Source of the DNA: Saccharomycopsis malanga
Taxonomy: Eukaryota; Ascomycota; Saccharomycetes; Ascoideales; Saccharomycopsidaceae
Length of the DNA: 64,000 bases
Assembly (NCBI GenBank): GCA_004014935.1
Contig: CP025322.1
Location: forward strand, 1,860,001 to 1,924,000
Direction: 5' to 3'
Part shown: positions 28,531-37,237 of the stretch, in pieces
Position numbering within the stretch: position 1 is the stretch's first letter
Layout of the letters: each line of letters starts with the position of its first letter
Notes under the pieces: generated by a model
Seen by the model: only the letters and a program-made list of their open reading frames with translations
Database searches by the model: none
Told to the model about the DNA's origin: nothing
Position numbers and translations under genes: made by a program

Positions 28531-29890
28531 GGACGTAACTGCGGCTATCAAATTTGGCCATTTGGAGTGTGATAATTCTAATGGGGGGAGGATCAAGAAG
28601 GTGTACAATGATTTCTTCAAAAAAGAGAGAAGAAAGGTCCATTGTGAAGGTAACAAATAATAGGTGGGTAGAACACCAAGCATTTTAATGTTATTTGATA
28701 AATCAGTTTGGCGCCTATTAGATTGCTGAACAATATGATTTCTTTTAGATCATGTTGGTTGTGCCTTGGTATGGCACATTCACGGATATTTGCCCTGGCA
28801 TTTTCTATAGATAGAACCATATACACATACCAAGTAGGATTTACTAAATAAATGAAAAAGATACGCTTGCTTTGCAACAAGGCCTAAACACAACTGTTCA
28901 CAATCGGCACTCTGAATCGGCCCAGATACTCAATAGAGTTCCATACAGCAATACGCAATAGAGTTTCAATGTTTGGGTTGTGAGGTCGGAGCATCAACAC
29001 ATCGTTTATATCTTGTAGAGACACCTTTTCTTTTGCCTGTGCTGCGAGCAATTATCGCTATTGTTTTTAGCAAATACTTTCAAAGGCAGCTGGGGTGTTT
29101 TCACTCTGAATAGCATCAACAGGGCAAATTATCCAGACAGCTTTTTCCAATAATCCTTTTTGTAATTTCATGTTTGCCCTAACAAAAAGAAAAATCCGCC
29201 CTGTATCTACCTGTTCTTTGCTATATTGAATACCATCAATGACTGATTTCAGGTTGCTAAGCTTTGTATGCTTGCCGACTAGAAAAAAAAGGGTTTTATG
29301 GCCCAGATTCTTCATATATAGACGTCCGTAGTTCCTGAAGTTTATAAGTGATTCATGAACTATAACATGGCACTACAGTGATCTGCTTTAGTTTGCTAAA
29401 AGAACCTGGTTGTTCATGGCATCTACACTATCCAAACACTAAAGCACTGCAACCATACGGTATACCATATGGTATACAATATGCTACTACTACATGGTGG
29501 CGGTTTGCTTGCTCTTTTCGTATCAAACCTTTTCTATGTAAAATGCATCAGCGCTTGTATGTTTCAATATAAGAATAATGCTTGTTGTGATATGTTACCA
29601 TTCTACATTGGTAATCAATCTTGATTCAAAACTACATAAAACATCTTTAACAAAAGGTGCCTTGTTACAACTCGGATTGATCACCCAAAGTATAAATCTC
29701 AACTTCATTCTACAGTTTGACATTGCTGATACATCAAAAGTGCTCGTAATTGAAAACAAAACAAAAAAAAAGTGTTTTGCCCCCTCCAAACCCAAATTGC
29801 GGAAAAACAATAAATATACATTCTCAACGGTTTATTGTCCCATGTTTCAGCCCCATTATTAAATTGTCCCTTAATATTATCCCCCTTTTT

Positions 29891-29944
29891 GATGAGGTCA
29901 CGTGCACCATATATAAAAGCAGAAAAATTTTTCTGGAGCTCATC
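29891..29944. promoter_or_regulatory. Ribosome-biogenesis type promoter (PAC, E-box, TATA, RRPE, PAC)
   Basis: In order: GATGAGG (29891), CACGTG (29899-29904), ATATAAAAG (29911-29919), the palindrome AGAAAAATTTTTCT (29921-29934, RRPE) and AGCTCATC (29937-29944, a reversed PAC core). The ATG follows at 29990. Confidence 0.65.
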
Positions 29945-29989
29945 TCTTCGAAACTAGGCAATATTGATAGTTTTGATTAAATAGACAAA

Positions 29990-30259
29990 ATGGCTCAGGG
30001 TAAATTGAAGCTTCAGAAGAAGGCTGCTGCCAGGGTGACCAAGAAGCAAAAGAACCCAAAGAAGGCACAGCCGAAGATTTTCAAGTCCAAAAAGGGCAAT
30101 ATTACAGAGAAGCTTACAAAACAACAGAACAGCCACATTGTGGCCAATACTGAGAAGTTGATTGCCTCAAGAGTCGGCCATTTGGAGTTGGTCAAAGGTT
30201 CCAGAAGACAGGTTGAAGCAAAGAAACTTGCTAAAGATAAGGCCAATAATAGTAAATAA
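29990..30259 (+). CDS. Small basic nucleolar-type protein, UPF0390/DUF2462 family (C19orf53-like)
   Basis: 89 residues, strongly basic. MAQGKLKLQKKAAARVTKKQ followed by KNPKKAQPKIFKSKKG, then NSHIVANTEKLIASRVGHLE and LVKGSRRQ. This matches the UPF0390 family (human Leydig cell tumour 10 kDa protein homologue, C19orf53), which starts MAQGxxK and has the N-P-KK and VGHLE-type blocks. The molecular role is not settled; basic composition suggests RNA binding. The promoter has PAC, RRPE and CACGTG motifs, so I infer a role in ribosome biogenesis. Another frame begins only 23 bp after the stop. Confidence 0.82.
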   Translation: MAQGKLKLQKKAAARVTKKQKNPKKAQPKIFKSKKGNITEKLTKQQNSHIVANTEKLIASRVGHLELVKGSRRQVEAKKLAKDKANNSK

Positions 30260-30282
30260 TTTCAAATATTAGTAGTTTTAAA

Positions 30283-30549
30283 ATGGCTGATCGTCTGTGG
30301 TTGGTTTTTGAAACACCTCTGGAACTCAGTAAAAACAGCAAGAAAAGACTTCAAAGAATACATTCTTCAGGTTTAAAGTCTAGTAAGTTTGAAATAAACG
30401 TCAATCCAAAATCACCGCAGTTTTATTATCATAATTTGCATGAACAACCTGTCCAGTTGGGAAACAACCCACCTATTCTCACAGCATCTAGTTGTGAGTG
30501 CTCCTTTTATGATGTTAAACCATTTGTACCTAATTTCAGTGACTCCTAA
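30283..30549 (+). CDS. Hypothetical small protein packed directly behind the UPF0390-type gene
   Basis: 88 residues. MADRLWLVFETPLELSKNSK then KRLQRIHSSGLKSSKFEINV; C-terminal part contains a CxC (SSCECSFYDV). No signal peptide or membrane span and no family I know. The ATG is 23 bp beyond the upstream stop codon, too close for a normal separate yeast promoter. Either it is translated from its own transcript starting inside the upstream gene, it shares the upstream transcript, or it is a chance frame. Composition is protein-like, hence listed. Confidence 0.4.
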   Translation: MADRLWLVFETPLELSKNSKKRLQRIHSSGLKSSKFEINVNPKSPQFYYHNLHEQPVQLGNNPPILTASSCECSFYDVKPFVPNFSDS

Positions 30550-30810
30550 GAGTGTTATTCAATCAGCCATTGTGTTTTTGTCTTTATTGTCATTTCTATG
30601 CATTATTCATGTTATTGTTTTTTTTTCTGTCTACTTGGTTATCAACTTCATAATAAATTCTTGGGTATATGGGCTATATTGTATATATTTATCAAAATTG
30701 TAGATTAATGTATTTCGCTAGACAAAGATCCGAATTGTTGACTAATCTCTTCTATTCTGATATTACAACTGGAAAACTATGTTTATTTTCTTTTTCATTT
30801 ACTATCTAAG

Positions 30811-30915
30811 ACGCTGGGCAGGATTAGGATGGCTTAGTGCTTAGTACTCTCGGAGAAGAGAACAAAACCTAACAAGCTTAATGGTTCAATCCCGACTAAA
30901 AACACTTTTTAATCA
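30811..30915 (+). mobile_element. SINE head only (3'-truncated)
   Basis: ACGCTGGGCAGGATTAGGAT, GGCTTAGTGC, ACTCTCGGAGAAGAGAAC, AAAACCTAACAAGCTTAATG, B box GGTTCAATCCC and AACACTTTTTAATCATAGG. The element stops just after the T5 run, as a Pol III transcript terminated there would; this may or may not be coincidence. Confidence 0.7.
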
Positions 30916-31544
30916 TAGGTTATTTAATAACCCATTTATTTCTGCTTATACACTTAGCAAAAAATGGGTATAATCATTGCCAAAATGTATTGTCGACAAG
31001 TAAGGATATCCTGACTTTTTAACAAAAATATGCCTATATGCAATGCCTTAATATTGCCAGGTGGCCAAGTTGGTTGAGCCATGCGCCACGCAAAATTGTC
31101 AATTTTTGACAAAAAGTTGACTCTTTTAAGTCATTTTCCAGAGTCTTTATAGCAACTCAAACCAAACAAAATTTGGCTTTTATAAATTATTTTTTATAGT
31201 GAGAGAGTACCATTTTGTCTTAAATAACTCCTAATCTGTTAAAAATCGTTTTTTCACCTCTCAGAGACACTCCCTTTTTATTTGACATTATTTCATAGTT
31301 CGTACTTGTTTTCAGTTTTATTTGTGCTTCCTTCAGGATTCGAATGAGGTTTCATTACAAAGAAACGCGTATTTTAAGAGCTGAAAAAATGTATTGTTTA
31401 TTACTGGTTCTTAGAGGAACTTGTATTCGGTGATGATCATTATATATTGTCAAGCTTGCATTTTGCAACTTATATTCATTATAAATTTTATGGGGCTCGG
31501 CGAAGCGTAATCTACGTATTAATAAGCTTTATACCTCAGTTAAG

Positions 31545-31650
31545 GGGAGCCCCCTTAGACGTTGCACGTATATACAAAACAAATATCTACTGGACTCGAA
31601 ATAAAAGATAATATTCCTATTATTATTATTTATTATGAGAAATCTCTTTA
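31545..31650 (+). mobile_element. SINE tail fragment
   Basis: AGCCCCCTTAGACGTTGCAC, GTATATACAAAACAAATATC, TACTGGACTCGAAATAAAAG, then ATAATATTCCTATTATTATT. Confidence 0.7.
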
Positions 31651-31741
31651 TTCATGCTAATTGCATTCCATACAAAAACACCTTAGCTGTTCATCAAATA
31701 TTCACCAAAACCTTACAACTATATACTGGACGTTTAATTTT

Positions 31742-32062
31742 TTATCCTGACCTCTGAAATTTATCATTTAAACTTTTATTTTGAAACTTTCTGAAAAACT
31801 CATTCTTTACTTCCATATTCAATGCCCCCTCGCGGCTAAAATCTTCAAGGGGATTCCGTTCAACCTTACTATCAATTACATTTTCTTGATGCTCTTCCAT
31901 AAGAGACATTCTTTTAGGTTCTTCACTTGTTTTCCTTCTAAGTGGAGGACGCGCAATCTCGTCATCTTTCACTATACGATCGTCCTCTACAATTTCCGCA
32001 TCACGACCTAACCTTTGATTTCTCAAAAGTTGAATTTCCTTAGGGATTACCGGACCAACCAT
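31742..32062 (-). CDS. Small protein with a GPALPP-like N-terminus (DUF3752-like, tentative)
   Basis: 106 residues from ATG at 32062: MVGPVIPKEIQLLRNQR, then acidic/basic low-complexity sequence, and a C-terminal NEFFRKFQNKSLNDKFQRSG. The opening resembles the GPxxP motif of GPALPP/DUF3752 proteins and the C-terminus the closing helix of that family, but both matches are short and I am unsure. The frame continues upstream without another ATG. No signal peptide. It may be a real small nuclear protein. Confidence 0.45.
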   Translation of the reverse strand: MVGPVIPKEIQLLRNQRLGRDAEIVEDDRIVKDDEIARPPLRRKTSEEPKRMSLMEEHQENVIDSKVERNPLEDFSREGALNMEVKNEFFRKFQNKSLNDKFQRSG

Positions 32063-32415
32063 TACCAGCTGTATATTGATCAAATAATAACATGCAATCG
32101 CAAAGAAGAGTCAACTCCTCCATATATACCTCCATGCACCTCTTGCATACAGAAAATTAAATTTTCCAACATGCATCTACACGGGCTCTAAACCACTCAG
32201 TATTGAAAATATAAGGTAATATCATATATTTCGAGCCCCGTAAGTATCAGTGTTGTATATTTGCGCTATGTCTAAATTGACTTGGTACGGCCCAATCATG
32301 TCCTGTTGGTCATAATCGTCTCGCCCTTAAGTCTGTTAAGTTCTTGTCACTTCTCCGAGAGCACTAGTCACACGACCCAATGGCCAAAATAAGGTAACGT
32401 GTAATACAATAATGT
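32063..32415. other. Intergenic region holding one SINE
   Basis: 353 bp between two minus-strand genes, more than half occupied by the SINE at 32220-32388 and its flanking duplication, so the SINE sits at the ELP4 3' end and upstream of the small gene at 31742. Confidence 0.6.
32220..32388 (-). mobile_element. tRNA-derived SINE, short subfamily, with target-site duplication (copy 13)
   Basis: Flanked by ATAAGGTAA at 32211-32219 and 32389-32397. Minus strand: GGCCATTGGGTCGTGTGACT, AGTGCTCTCGGAGAAGTG, AACTTAACAGACTTAAGGG joined to CGAGACGATTATGACCAACA, GGACATGATTGGGCCGTACC, AAGTCAATTTAGACATAGCG, ACTTACGGGGCTCGAAATAT and ATGATATTA. B box and hairpin absent. Confidence 0.88.
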
Positions 32416-33828
32416 CTAAAATTCTATATTTTTTGCACTTTGTTCTGGTTGAACATCATGTATTTCTTTAGTTTTTTCGTCAACCTCTTCGTTATCAACA
32501 GGAATACTCCACTCAGAGATTTCAAAGTTACGTTTACCGTTTCTGAAAGCAAATTCATTCATTTTGATGATCATCGCGCCCTTATCACTAACGTTTGTGA
32601 TTTTTATCACGTTGATGAAGCCTTGTTGAATCTTGTTTGGCTGGTTTTTGTAGGATATTTCTAACAATTTTATCAAGTTTTGCTTGAATGGAACCAACTG
32701 TAAAACAGAATCAAACAATTTCTCAATCATTATGACCAAAGGCGATTTATTGCTAGGAACAGAGGTGTCTGACTCCAAGTCTGGGGCAAAGAGGTCCAAA
32801 GATATAGAGCTTACCAAAGTTAGATTCCGGTGGTACTGAGACACCAATGTCTTGAGAAGTTGTAAGAATGGAAGAATTTGAGCAGGACTGAAAGTCTCTG
32901 CTGAATAAACAGATGGGTTTAATAAATTAGGTATCACAATTCGTATAATCTTATTGTTTGAGCCGTTTTTGGTCTGGTTCTTCACCACTCCTTCCAATTG
33001 TTTGTATAAACTCATCAAAATTAAGCCGGGTCTACCAGAGCTAGATTGGGGGATTTGAAGAAAGGTCATTTCATGGCTGGATGGAGACGGTATCAACCTA
33101 GTGGTGATATCGAAAGTATTGTTGTAGTGAGGGTAATTGACGCTACTTAGGTCTGAATTCTTTGCATCAAAATTGGAGTTCTTCAACCCATATCTCCAGG
33201 CAATTTTCAAATTGTTTCCAGCAGCGTTCTCAGCAGGTTTGCCATGTGCCCTCACAGGTGTAGTTCCAGCAGAAGGGTTGTTTACTAAGTTTTGAACACT
33301 CAATTTTGATTCATTGTTCAAAATCTGCTGTTTCTTCACTTCTTTACGAGACCCTTTGTATACACCAGGTAGCTCCTTGAGCCACAAATTGGGATTTGCG
33401 CCAATAACTATGACATGGCAATTGTCCTTCTGTTTACCTTCAACTCTATTATGCAATATACCTTGTGTTGCAAAATATTTGAGTAATATTAAGGCATAGT
33501 CAGTGGAACCGGTTTCTTCAAACACTAACGACGACCCGACAGGAAGCCCGCCATGAAGTAACAACTTGTCTAGATCAGAACAGCCAGTCGATACTGCCGG
33601 TTCAGATGTCAATATAGAAGGTTTTACCGAGAGATTAGGAGTTTGCTGGGGCTCAGTCGATGCTTCAGCAACGTTTGGAACCGGTCTTCGTTGACCAAGC
33701 AATGGAGCCGGGGTTATCGAAGGAGCAATAGAAGAAGTTCTGCCTTGTCCAAGATTCCTATTAAGAATAGGGCCTCGGTTGCTAGTAGGCGTTCTTCCTA
33801 TAATTTGATTCTTTCTTTGAAAACTCAT
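32416..33828 (-). CDS. ELP4: Elongator complex subunit Elp4
   Basis: 470 residues. One of the RecA-like subunits of the Elp4-5-6 ring of Elongator, needed for tRNA wobble-uridine modification. After a disordered N-terminus (about 75 residues, with repeated PNRG/GQRR pieces) comes the PAXNEB signature: STGCSDLDKLLLHGGLPVGS, then SLVFEETGSTDYALILLKYF (about 80-118), the degenerate P-loop region. Further blocks: NLKIAWRYGLKN, FDITTRLI, RIVIPNLLNPSVYS and the C-terminal ISEWSIPVDN. Divergent from SEC59 with a 290-bp shared promoter; IKI1/ELP5 lies just beyond SEC59. Confidence 0.93.
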   Translation of the reverse strand: MSFQRKNQIIGRTPTSNRGPILNRNLGQGRTSSIAPSITPAPLLGQRRPVPNVAEASTEPQQTPNLSVKPSILTSEPAVSTGCSDLDKLLLHGGLPVGSSLVFEETGSTDYALILLKYFATQGILHNRVEGKQKDNCHVIVIGANPNLWLKELPGVYKGSRKEVKKQQILNNESKLSVQNLVNNPSAGTTPVRAHGKPAENAAGNNLKIAWRYGLKNSNFDAKNSDLSSVNYPHYNNTFDITTRLIPSPSSHEMTFLQIPQSSSGRPGLILMSLYKQLEGVVKNQTKNGSNNKIIRIVIPNLLNPSVYSAETFSPAQILPFLQLLKTLVSQYHRNLTLVSSISLDLFAPDLESDTSVPSNKSPLVIMIEKLFDSVLQLVPFKQNLIKLLEISYKNQPNKIQQGFINVIKITNVSDKGAMIIKMNEFAFRNGKRNFEISEWSIPVDNEEVDEKTKEIHDVQPEQSAKNIEF

Positions 33829-33997
33829 ACCGTTTTGCTCTAATAATTAACACTTTACAAAAACTATATAGATAAACTCTCGGTACTATGGCTAAACAAC
33901 CCTAATAGTATCACAATTGGTACAATTGACCTCCTCACAATATATTGGCCATTTTGTCCAGAATAATTCTTCACTCTTAATATACATATGAGTGCAG

Positions 33998-34019
33998 GAA
34001 AAAAAAAAATTCGCGATGC
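33998..34019. promoter_or_regulatory. A-rich/RRPE-like plus GCGATG motif in the ELP4-SEC59 divergent promoter
   Basis: GAAAAAAAAAAATTCGCGATGC lies in the 290-bp gap between the divergent starts (split here: A11 run, then TTCGCGATGC). It resembles an RRPE followed by a PAC-like core. Confidence 0.35.
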
Positions 34020-34118
34020 ACCCCGGGCACATAACCGGGATATATAGTGACGTTTCTAGTATGGGCATAGCAGAATGTTTATTATAGTTTGGAGGATAAT
34101 GAAAAAAAAAATGGCAGT

Positions 34119-35489
34119 ATGAGCAGGCGGTTGGTGATAATAAGTGGTTTATTGGTGTTGCTTGCGGCGCCGCTTTTTGCTGGCCAGAAGGGTGTATTTC
34201 GTAGTGAACCCGATGGATTATGGGAGGTGGTATATTTTTCAGTCTATTTATTATTCAACAATGTATTGATAAACAGAGCAATTGATCTCGAGGAGCTACC
34301 ATATTCTGCAGTTTTAACGTACATTTTCCAGCGATTGTACCCTGACCATTATGTGTATAAATTCTGGAGTCCCACGGTGTTAGCAGGGTATGATCCACTA
34401 ACAATAAACATATCTTTGTTTCTAGCCAAATTGGTGGGCTTCAATTTGTTGAAATCAGTTGTATTGACCTCCTTAACTAACGTGGAGATTGAGTTTTTTG
34501 TTACACTTGTCATTAACCTATTTTTCATTGATACAGATAGCCTCTCTTTAGATTGCACCATATTGAAAAATTTGCTTGTATCCTTCGTAGCAGCTATCAT
34601 GATTATTATAGTGCCTTATGCCAAAATTCAAAGAATCAAAAACATTTTTACGCTGAACCATCTTATCAATGAGTTGATTTACTTGTTATTCATTGTACAG
34701 TTCTCACTTGCCTTTCTTATATTGGAATATTTCCATTTGCATCAGTTTTTTGTATCCTGGTTTGTTTTCTACTTGTTTGACAAGCCTCGGCTTGCTATTC
34801 TTGTTTATTGGATCATGTTTGCAGTGGTCATTCTCTTGACTTTGATTGTCATCGTACTTCTCTTTTCCAACTCCAAAACAGCAAATGACAAGGACTTGTC
34901 GTTGTTGAATTACAGAAGAAAAGTCTGGCATTTTATGATTTTCTTCATTTTGGCTCCTGTCCTCAAAAACCCCCAAAACTGCGAGTTTGTGAAAATCGTG
35001 TTAGCTTTCTTGATTGCGGTTTTCTTGATCATAGAACTTGTCAGATATCTAGACATCAATTTTGTAGGGAAAATCATCAATGAGATCTTCAACAATTTCA
35101 AGGATTTCAGAGACGTCAAAGGTCCTATTATCATTTCTTACATTTATTTACTCATCGGAGTCTCCTTACCAATATTTTTGAAAAACAGCTCTATAGGATT
35201 GGTAGCCTTGGGTGTCGGTGATTCCATTGCTTCCATAATAGGCAAAAAGTTTGGCAAAATCAAATGGTTGGACTCCAAGAAAACCGTCTTGGGAACTGTG
35301 GCCTTCACTGTGGTCTGCTACGCCATAGTCTTGAAGCTCAAACATTTGGGTTTTCTGGAATATGCAGGCAAATCCAATACCTGTTTGTTTCTTACATGTT
35401 TGTTTGGCGGCTTGTTTGAAGCTTTAAGTGACTTGAACGATAATATATTGATCCCTTGTGTCATGATGATCGCAATGGAGGTCTTTTAG
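34119..35489 (+). CDS. SEC59: Dolichol kinase Sec59
   Basis: 456 residues from ATG at 34119 (MSRRLVIISG...). ER multi-span enzyme that phosphorylates dolichol with CTP, supplying dolichyl phosphate for N-glycosylation, O-mannosylation and GPI synthesis. About a dozen hydrophobic segments. The C-terminal third carries the CTP-binding/catalytic block: YRRKVWHFMIFFILAPVL, then LVALGVGDSIASIIGKKFGK, IKWLDSKKTVLGTVAFTV and a C-terminal FGGLFEALSDLNDNILIPC. Somewhat shorter than yeast Sec59 (519). It is functionally linked to GAA1/GPI17 only through dolichol supply. Confidence 0.94.
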   Translation: MSRRLVIISGLLVLLAAPLFAGQKGVFRSEPDGLWEVVYFSVYLLFNNVLINRAIDLEELPYSAVLTYIFQRLYPDHYVYKFWSPTVLAGYDPLTINISLFLAKLVGFNLLKSVVLTSLTNVEIEFFVTLVINLFFIDTDSLSLDCTILKNLLVSFVAAIMIIIVPYAKIQRIKNIFTLNHLINELIYLLFIVQFSLAFLILEYFHLHQFFVSWFVFYLFDKPRLAILVYWIMFAVVILLTLIVIVLLFSNSKTANDKDLSLLNYRRKVWHFMIFFILAPVLKNPQNCEFVKIVLAFLIAVFLIIELVRYLDINFVGKIINEIFNNFKDFRDVKGPIIISYIYLLIGVSLPIFLKNSSIGLVALGVGDSIASIIGKKFGKIKWLDSKKTVLGTVAFTVVCYAIVLKLKHLGFLEYAGKSNTCLFLTCLFGGLFEALSDLNDNILIPCVMMIAMEVF

Positions 35490-36277
35490 TTGTTATATTT
35501 TTAATATGTTCATTAGATTTCATAGAATATATAGTGTGGCTATTTATTTTGCTGTTGTAAAACGTTAGATCTGTATATTTCGAAAATGGCCAGCATATTA
35601 CAGTAAGGGTGCCACTGGGCAGTATGACTCAGTGGCCAGTGCTCTCGTAGAAGAGAAAAAAGACCTAACAGAAACATAGGTTTGGTTACCAAAACGAACA
35701 TTTTTACTCGCTGCTTTTTACGATGCTGAACGTGATTTCACAGGCAAGTACAACTGTCCGAAATAAACCAAAATCTAGTGCTTACTTTTCAATTTGTTTG
35801 ATTAGAAAATCATGATGATTGGACTTGTTTGAGTTTTCTCCGCTGTGTTCTACCAGGTCCCATAGCGCGTATATACGAAACTGATAGGTGCCGGGCTCGA
35901 AATATATGATATTATTATTATAATAATAGTCAACAGTCTGTTGATTTACATTTCCTGGTATATATAATCCGATAAATAATAGCCTGATCAGCCATTGGTA
36001 AAAACTGCATTTTATAACAACATTTTCTGAGTGTTCATAAACATCTCCAAGAAAACACGCTATTCAAAGTGTAAGAGTATAGTGAATCATCTGCCTAAAC
36101 AGTCTGAGTTTCCGCTTTTACCAAACTTCATTAGTCAATCTTTGCACGCACAAAACTCATGTAAAGATATACTCTATATCGGTTGTATATCTTGTAAAGA
36201 TATACTTTATATCGGTAAACTTCTACCAATAACAGTACTCTAATAATAATATGCAGTAGTCTCTATTCTTTTTTGTC
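35490..36277. other. Convergent intergenic region, SEC59 / IKI1
   Basis: 790 bp, with a full-length SINE at 35611-35929. Beyond it, 36150-36220 has a small direct repeat (TTGTAAAGATATAC...TATATCGGT twice). No gene. Confidence 0.55.
35611..35929 (+). mobile_element. tRNA-derived SINE, full length (copy 14)
   Basis: Complete from GCCACTGGGCAGTATGACTC to ATATATGATATTATTATT. Head: CAGTGGCCAGTGCTCTCG, AGAAGAGAAAAAAGACCTAA, decayed B box GGTTTGGTTACC. Body: ACTCGCTGCTTTTTACGATG, CTGAACGTGATTTCACAGGC, AAGTACAACTGTCCGAAATA, AATCTAGTGCTTACTTTTCA, GTTTTCTCCGCTGTGTTCTA, CCAGGTCCCATAGCGCGTAT and ATACGAAACTGATAGGTGCC. No clear flanking duplication beyond ACAGT. Confidence 0.88.
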
Positions 36278-37237
36278 TCAAAACGGATCTTCGTAAGGAT
36301 CTTCCTCATCATAATCATCATCTTTCTCAAATTGATACACTATAGCACCACCATCTTGGAATTTTTGGGCTTCTAAGAAAGGCAATTCCACCTGATCCTT
36401 TGCTTGTTTCTGTCTTGAAGTTGTAGACAAGTTGAATGTACTCAAATCGTTGAGTAATGTGTCATTTTCTTCCTCATTTTGGATTTCTTCTACTTCGTCT
36501 TCAAATTTGTCACTGTTGGTTTTCTTGGCAAAAAATTCATGAGTTGAAGAATTCAATTTAAACTCAAATTCTAATTTCTTGCCAGACTTTTTGAATTTTG
36601 TGAACTTTACTTTAAAGATTTTGTTGTTCAAATATATTGGCACTAAAAAGCCTCCGTAGTACTGTCTATGAAGATATTCTTCATCGTACTCTTCCTCTAC
36701 AAGCCGGTCATGAAGAAAAGACACCTCGAAAATTGAAGTGGCAATATGACTAAGAAGATTCAATTTACTGGGATACGTGACATAGGCCTGGCTGCTGGGC
36801 TCTGATTCAAGTACAGACATGTGCAACGTCGCAAGTATGGTCACATTGGGGCTTACCATTAATCTGGATACAAAATTGGAGACATTGGCCGAGGATATAT
36901 AATTCAAAGAATCAATTATTATGAGCACTTTCTCAAGGCTTTTTTTGGATAAAAATCTTTTTATTGTATCAACAATCTGATCCACTGGGAATGCCAGACT
37001 GCCAGGCTGCATTAGGCTTAGGCAATCTACAAAAAGATCGTCTTGTGTTATAAATGGTGGTTTCGACACACTCTCAAAGGATAGATAGATCTTGGTGAAA
37101 CTCTTTGCATTGATTCTATGCATGATTTCTTTTACCAAATATTGACAACTCTGAGCAAAATTATCCTCCACAAGAATGAACGGCGACACATCTTTCAAAG
37201 AAAGTGCTCTTTCAATCACTAGAGTATCACTATTCAT
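36278..37237 (-). CDS. IKI1: Elongator complex subunit Elp5 (Iki1)
   Basis: 319 residues. RecA-fold subunit of the Elp456 sub-complex. Recognised by the conserved acidic end GGAIVYQFEKDDDYDEEDPY followed by EDPF, shared with yeast Iki1, and by the ATPase-like fold pattern: KVLIIIDSLNYISS around residues 103-116 and NVTILATLHMSVLESEPSS. Length agrees with yeast Elp5 (309). Gene order IKI1 - SEC59 - ELP4 places two partners of one six-membered ring within 5 kb. Confidence 0.92.
   Translation of the reverse strand: MNSDTLVIERALSLKDVSPFILVEDNFAQSCQYLVKEIMHRINAKSFTKIYLSFESVSKPPFITQDDLFVDCLSLMQPGSLAFPVDQIVDTIKRFLSKKSLEKVLIIIDSLNYISSANVSNFVSRLMVSPNVTILATLHMSVLESEPSSQAYVTYPSKLNLLSHIATSIFEVSFLHDRLVEEEYDEEYLHRQYYGGFLVPIYLNNKIFKVKFTKFKKSGKKLEFEFKLNSSTHEFFAKKTNSDKFEDEVEEIQNEEENDTLLNDLSTFNLSTTSRQKQAKDQVELPFLEAQKFQDGGAIVYQFEKDDDYDEEDPYEDPF

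Larger units (their letters stand above)
28284..29989. other. Intergenic region before the UPF0390-type gene
   Basis: 1.7 kb. The first part is the TGCAT-rich promoter of the unknown gene. 28700-29860 holds several frames of 60-95 codons on both strands, none with recognisable sequence. From about 29885 it is the compact promoter of the gene at 29990. Confidence 0.45.
30550..31741. other. Intergenic region with SINE pieces
   Basis: 1.2 kb. A SINE head (30811-30915) and a SINE tail (31545-31650) lie in the same orientation about 630 bp apart. Between them, an A-box-like GGTGGCCAAGTTGGTTGAGC at 31060 has no B box downstream in the right orientation. No protein gene seen. Confidence 0.5.

Noticed and set aside
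28617-29862. Several 60-95 codon frames on both strands
   Set aside because: Overlapping, no consistent codon use, no motif; expected by chance in AT-rich DNA.
31060-31100. A second tRNA gene or tRNA-like element (GGTGGCCAAGTTGGTTGAGC)
   Set aside because: No B box in the correct orientation and spacing, and no fold as a tRNA.
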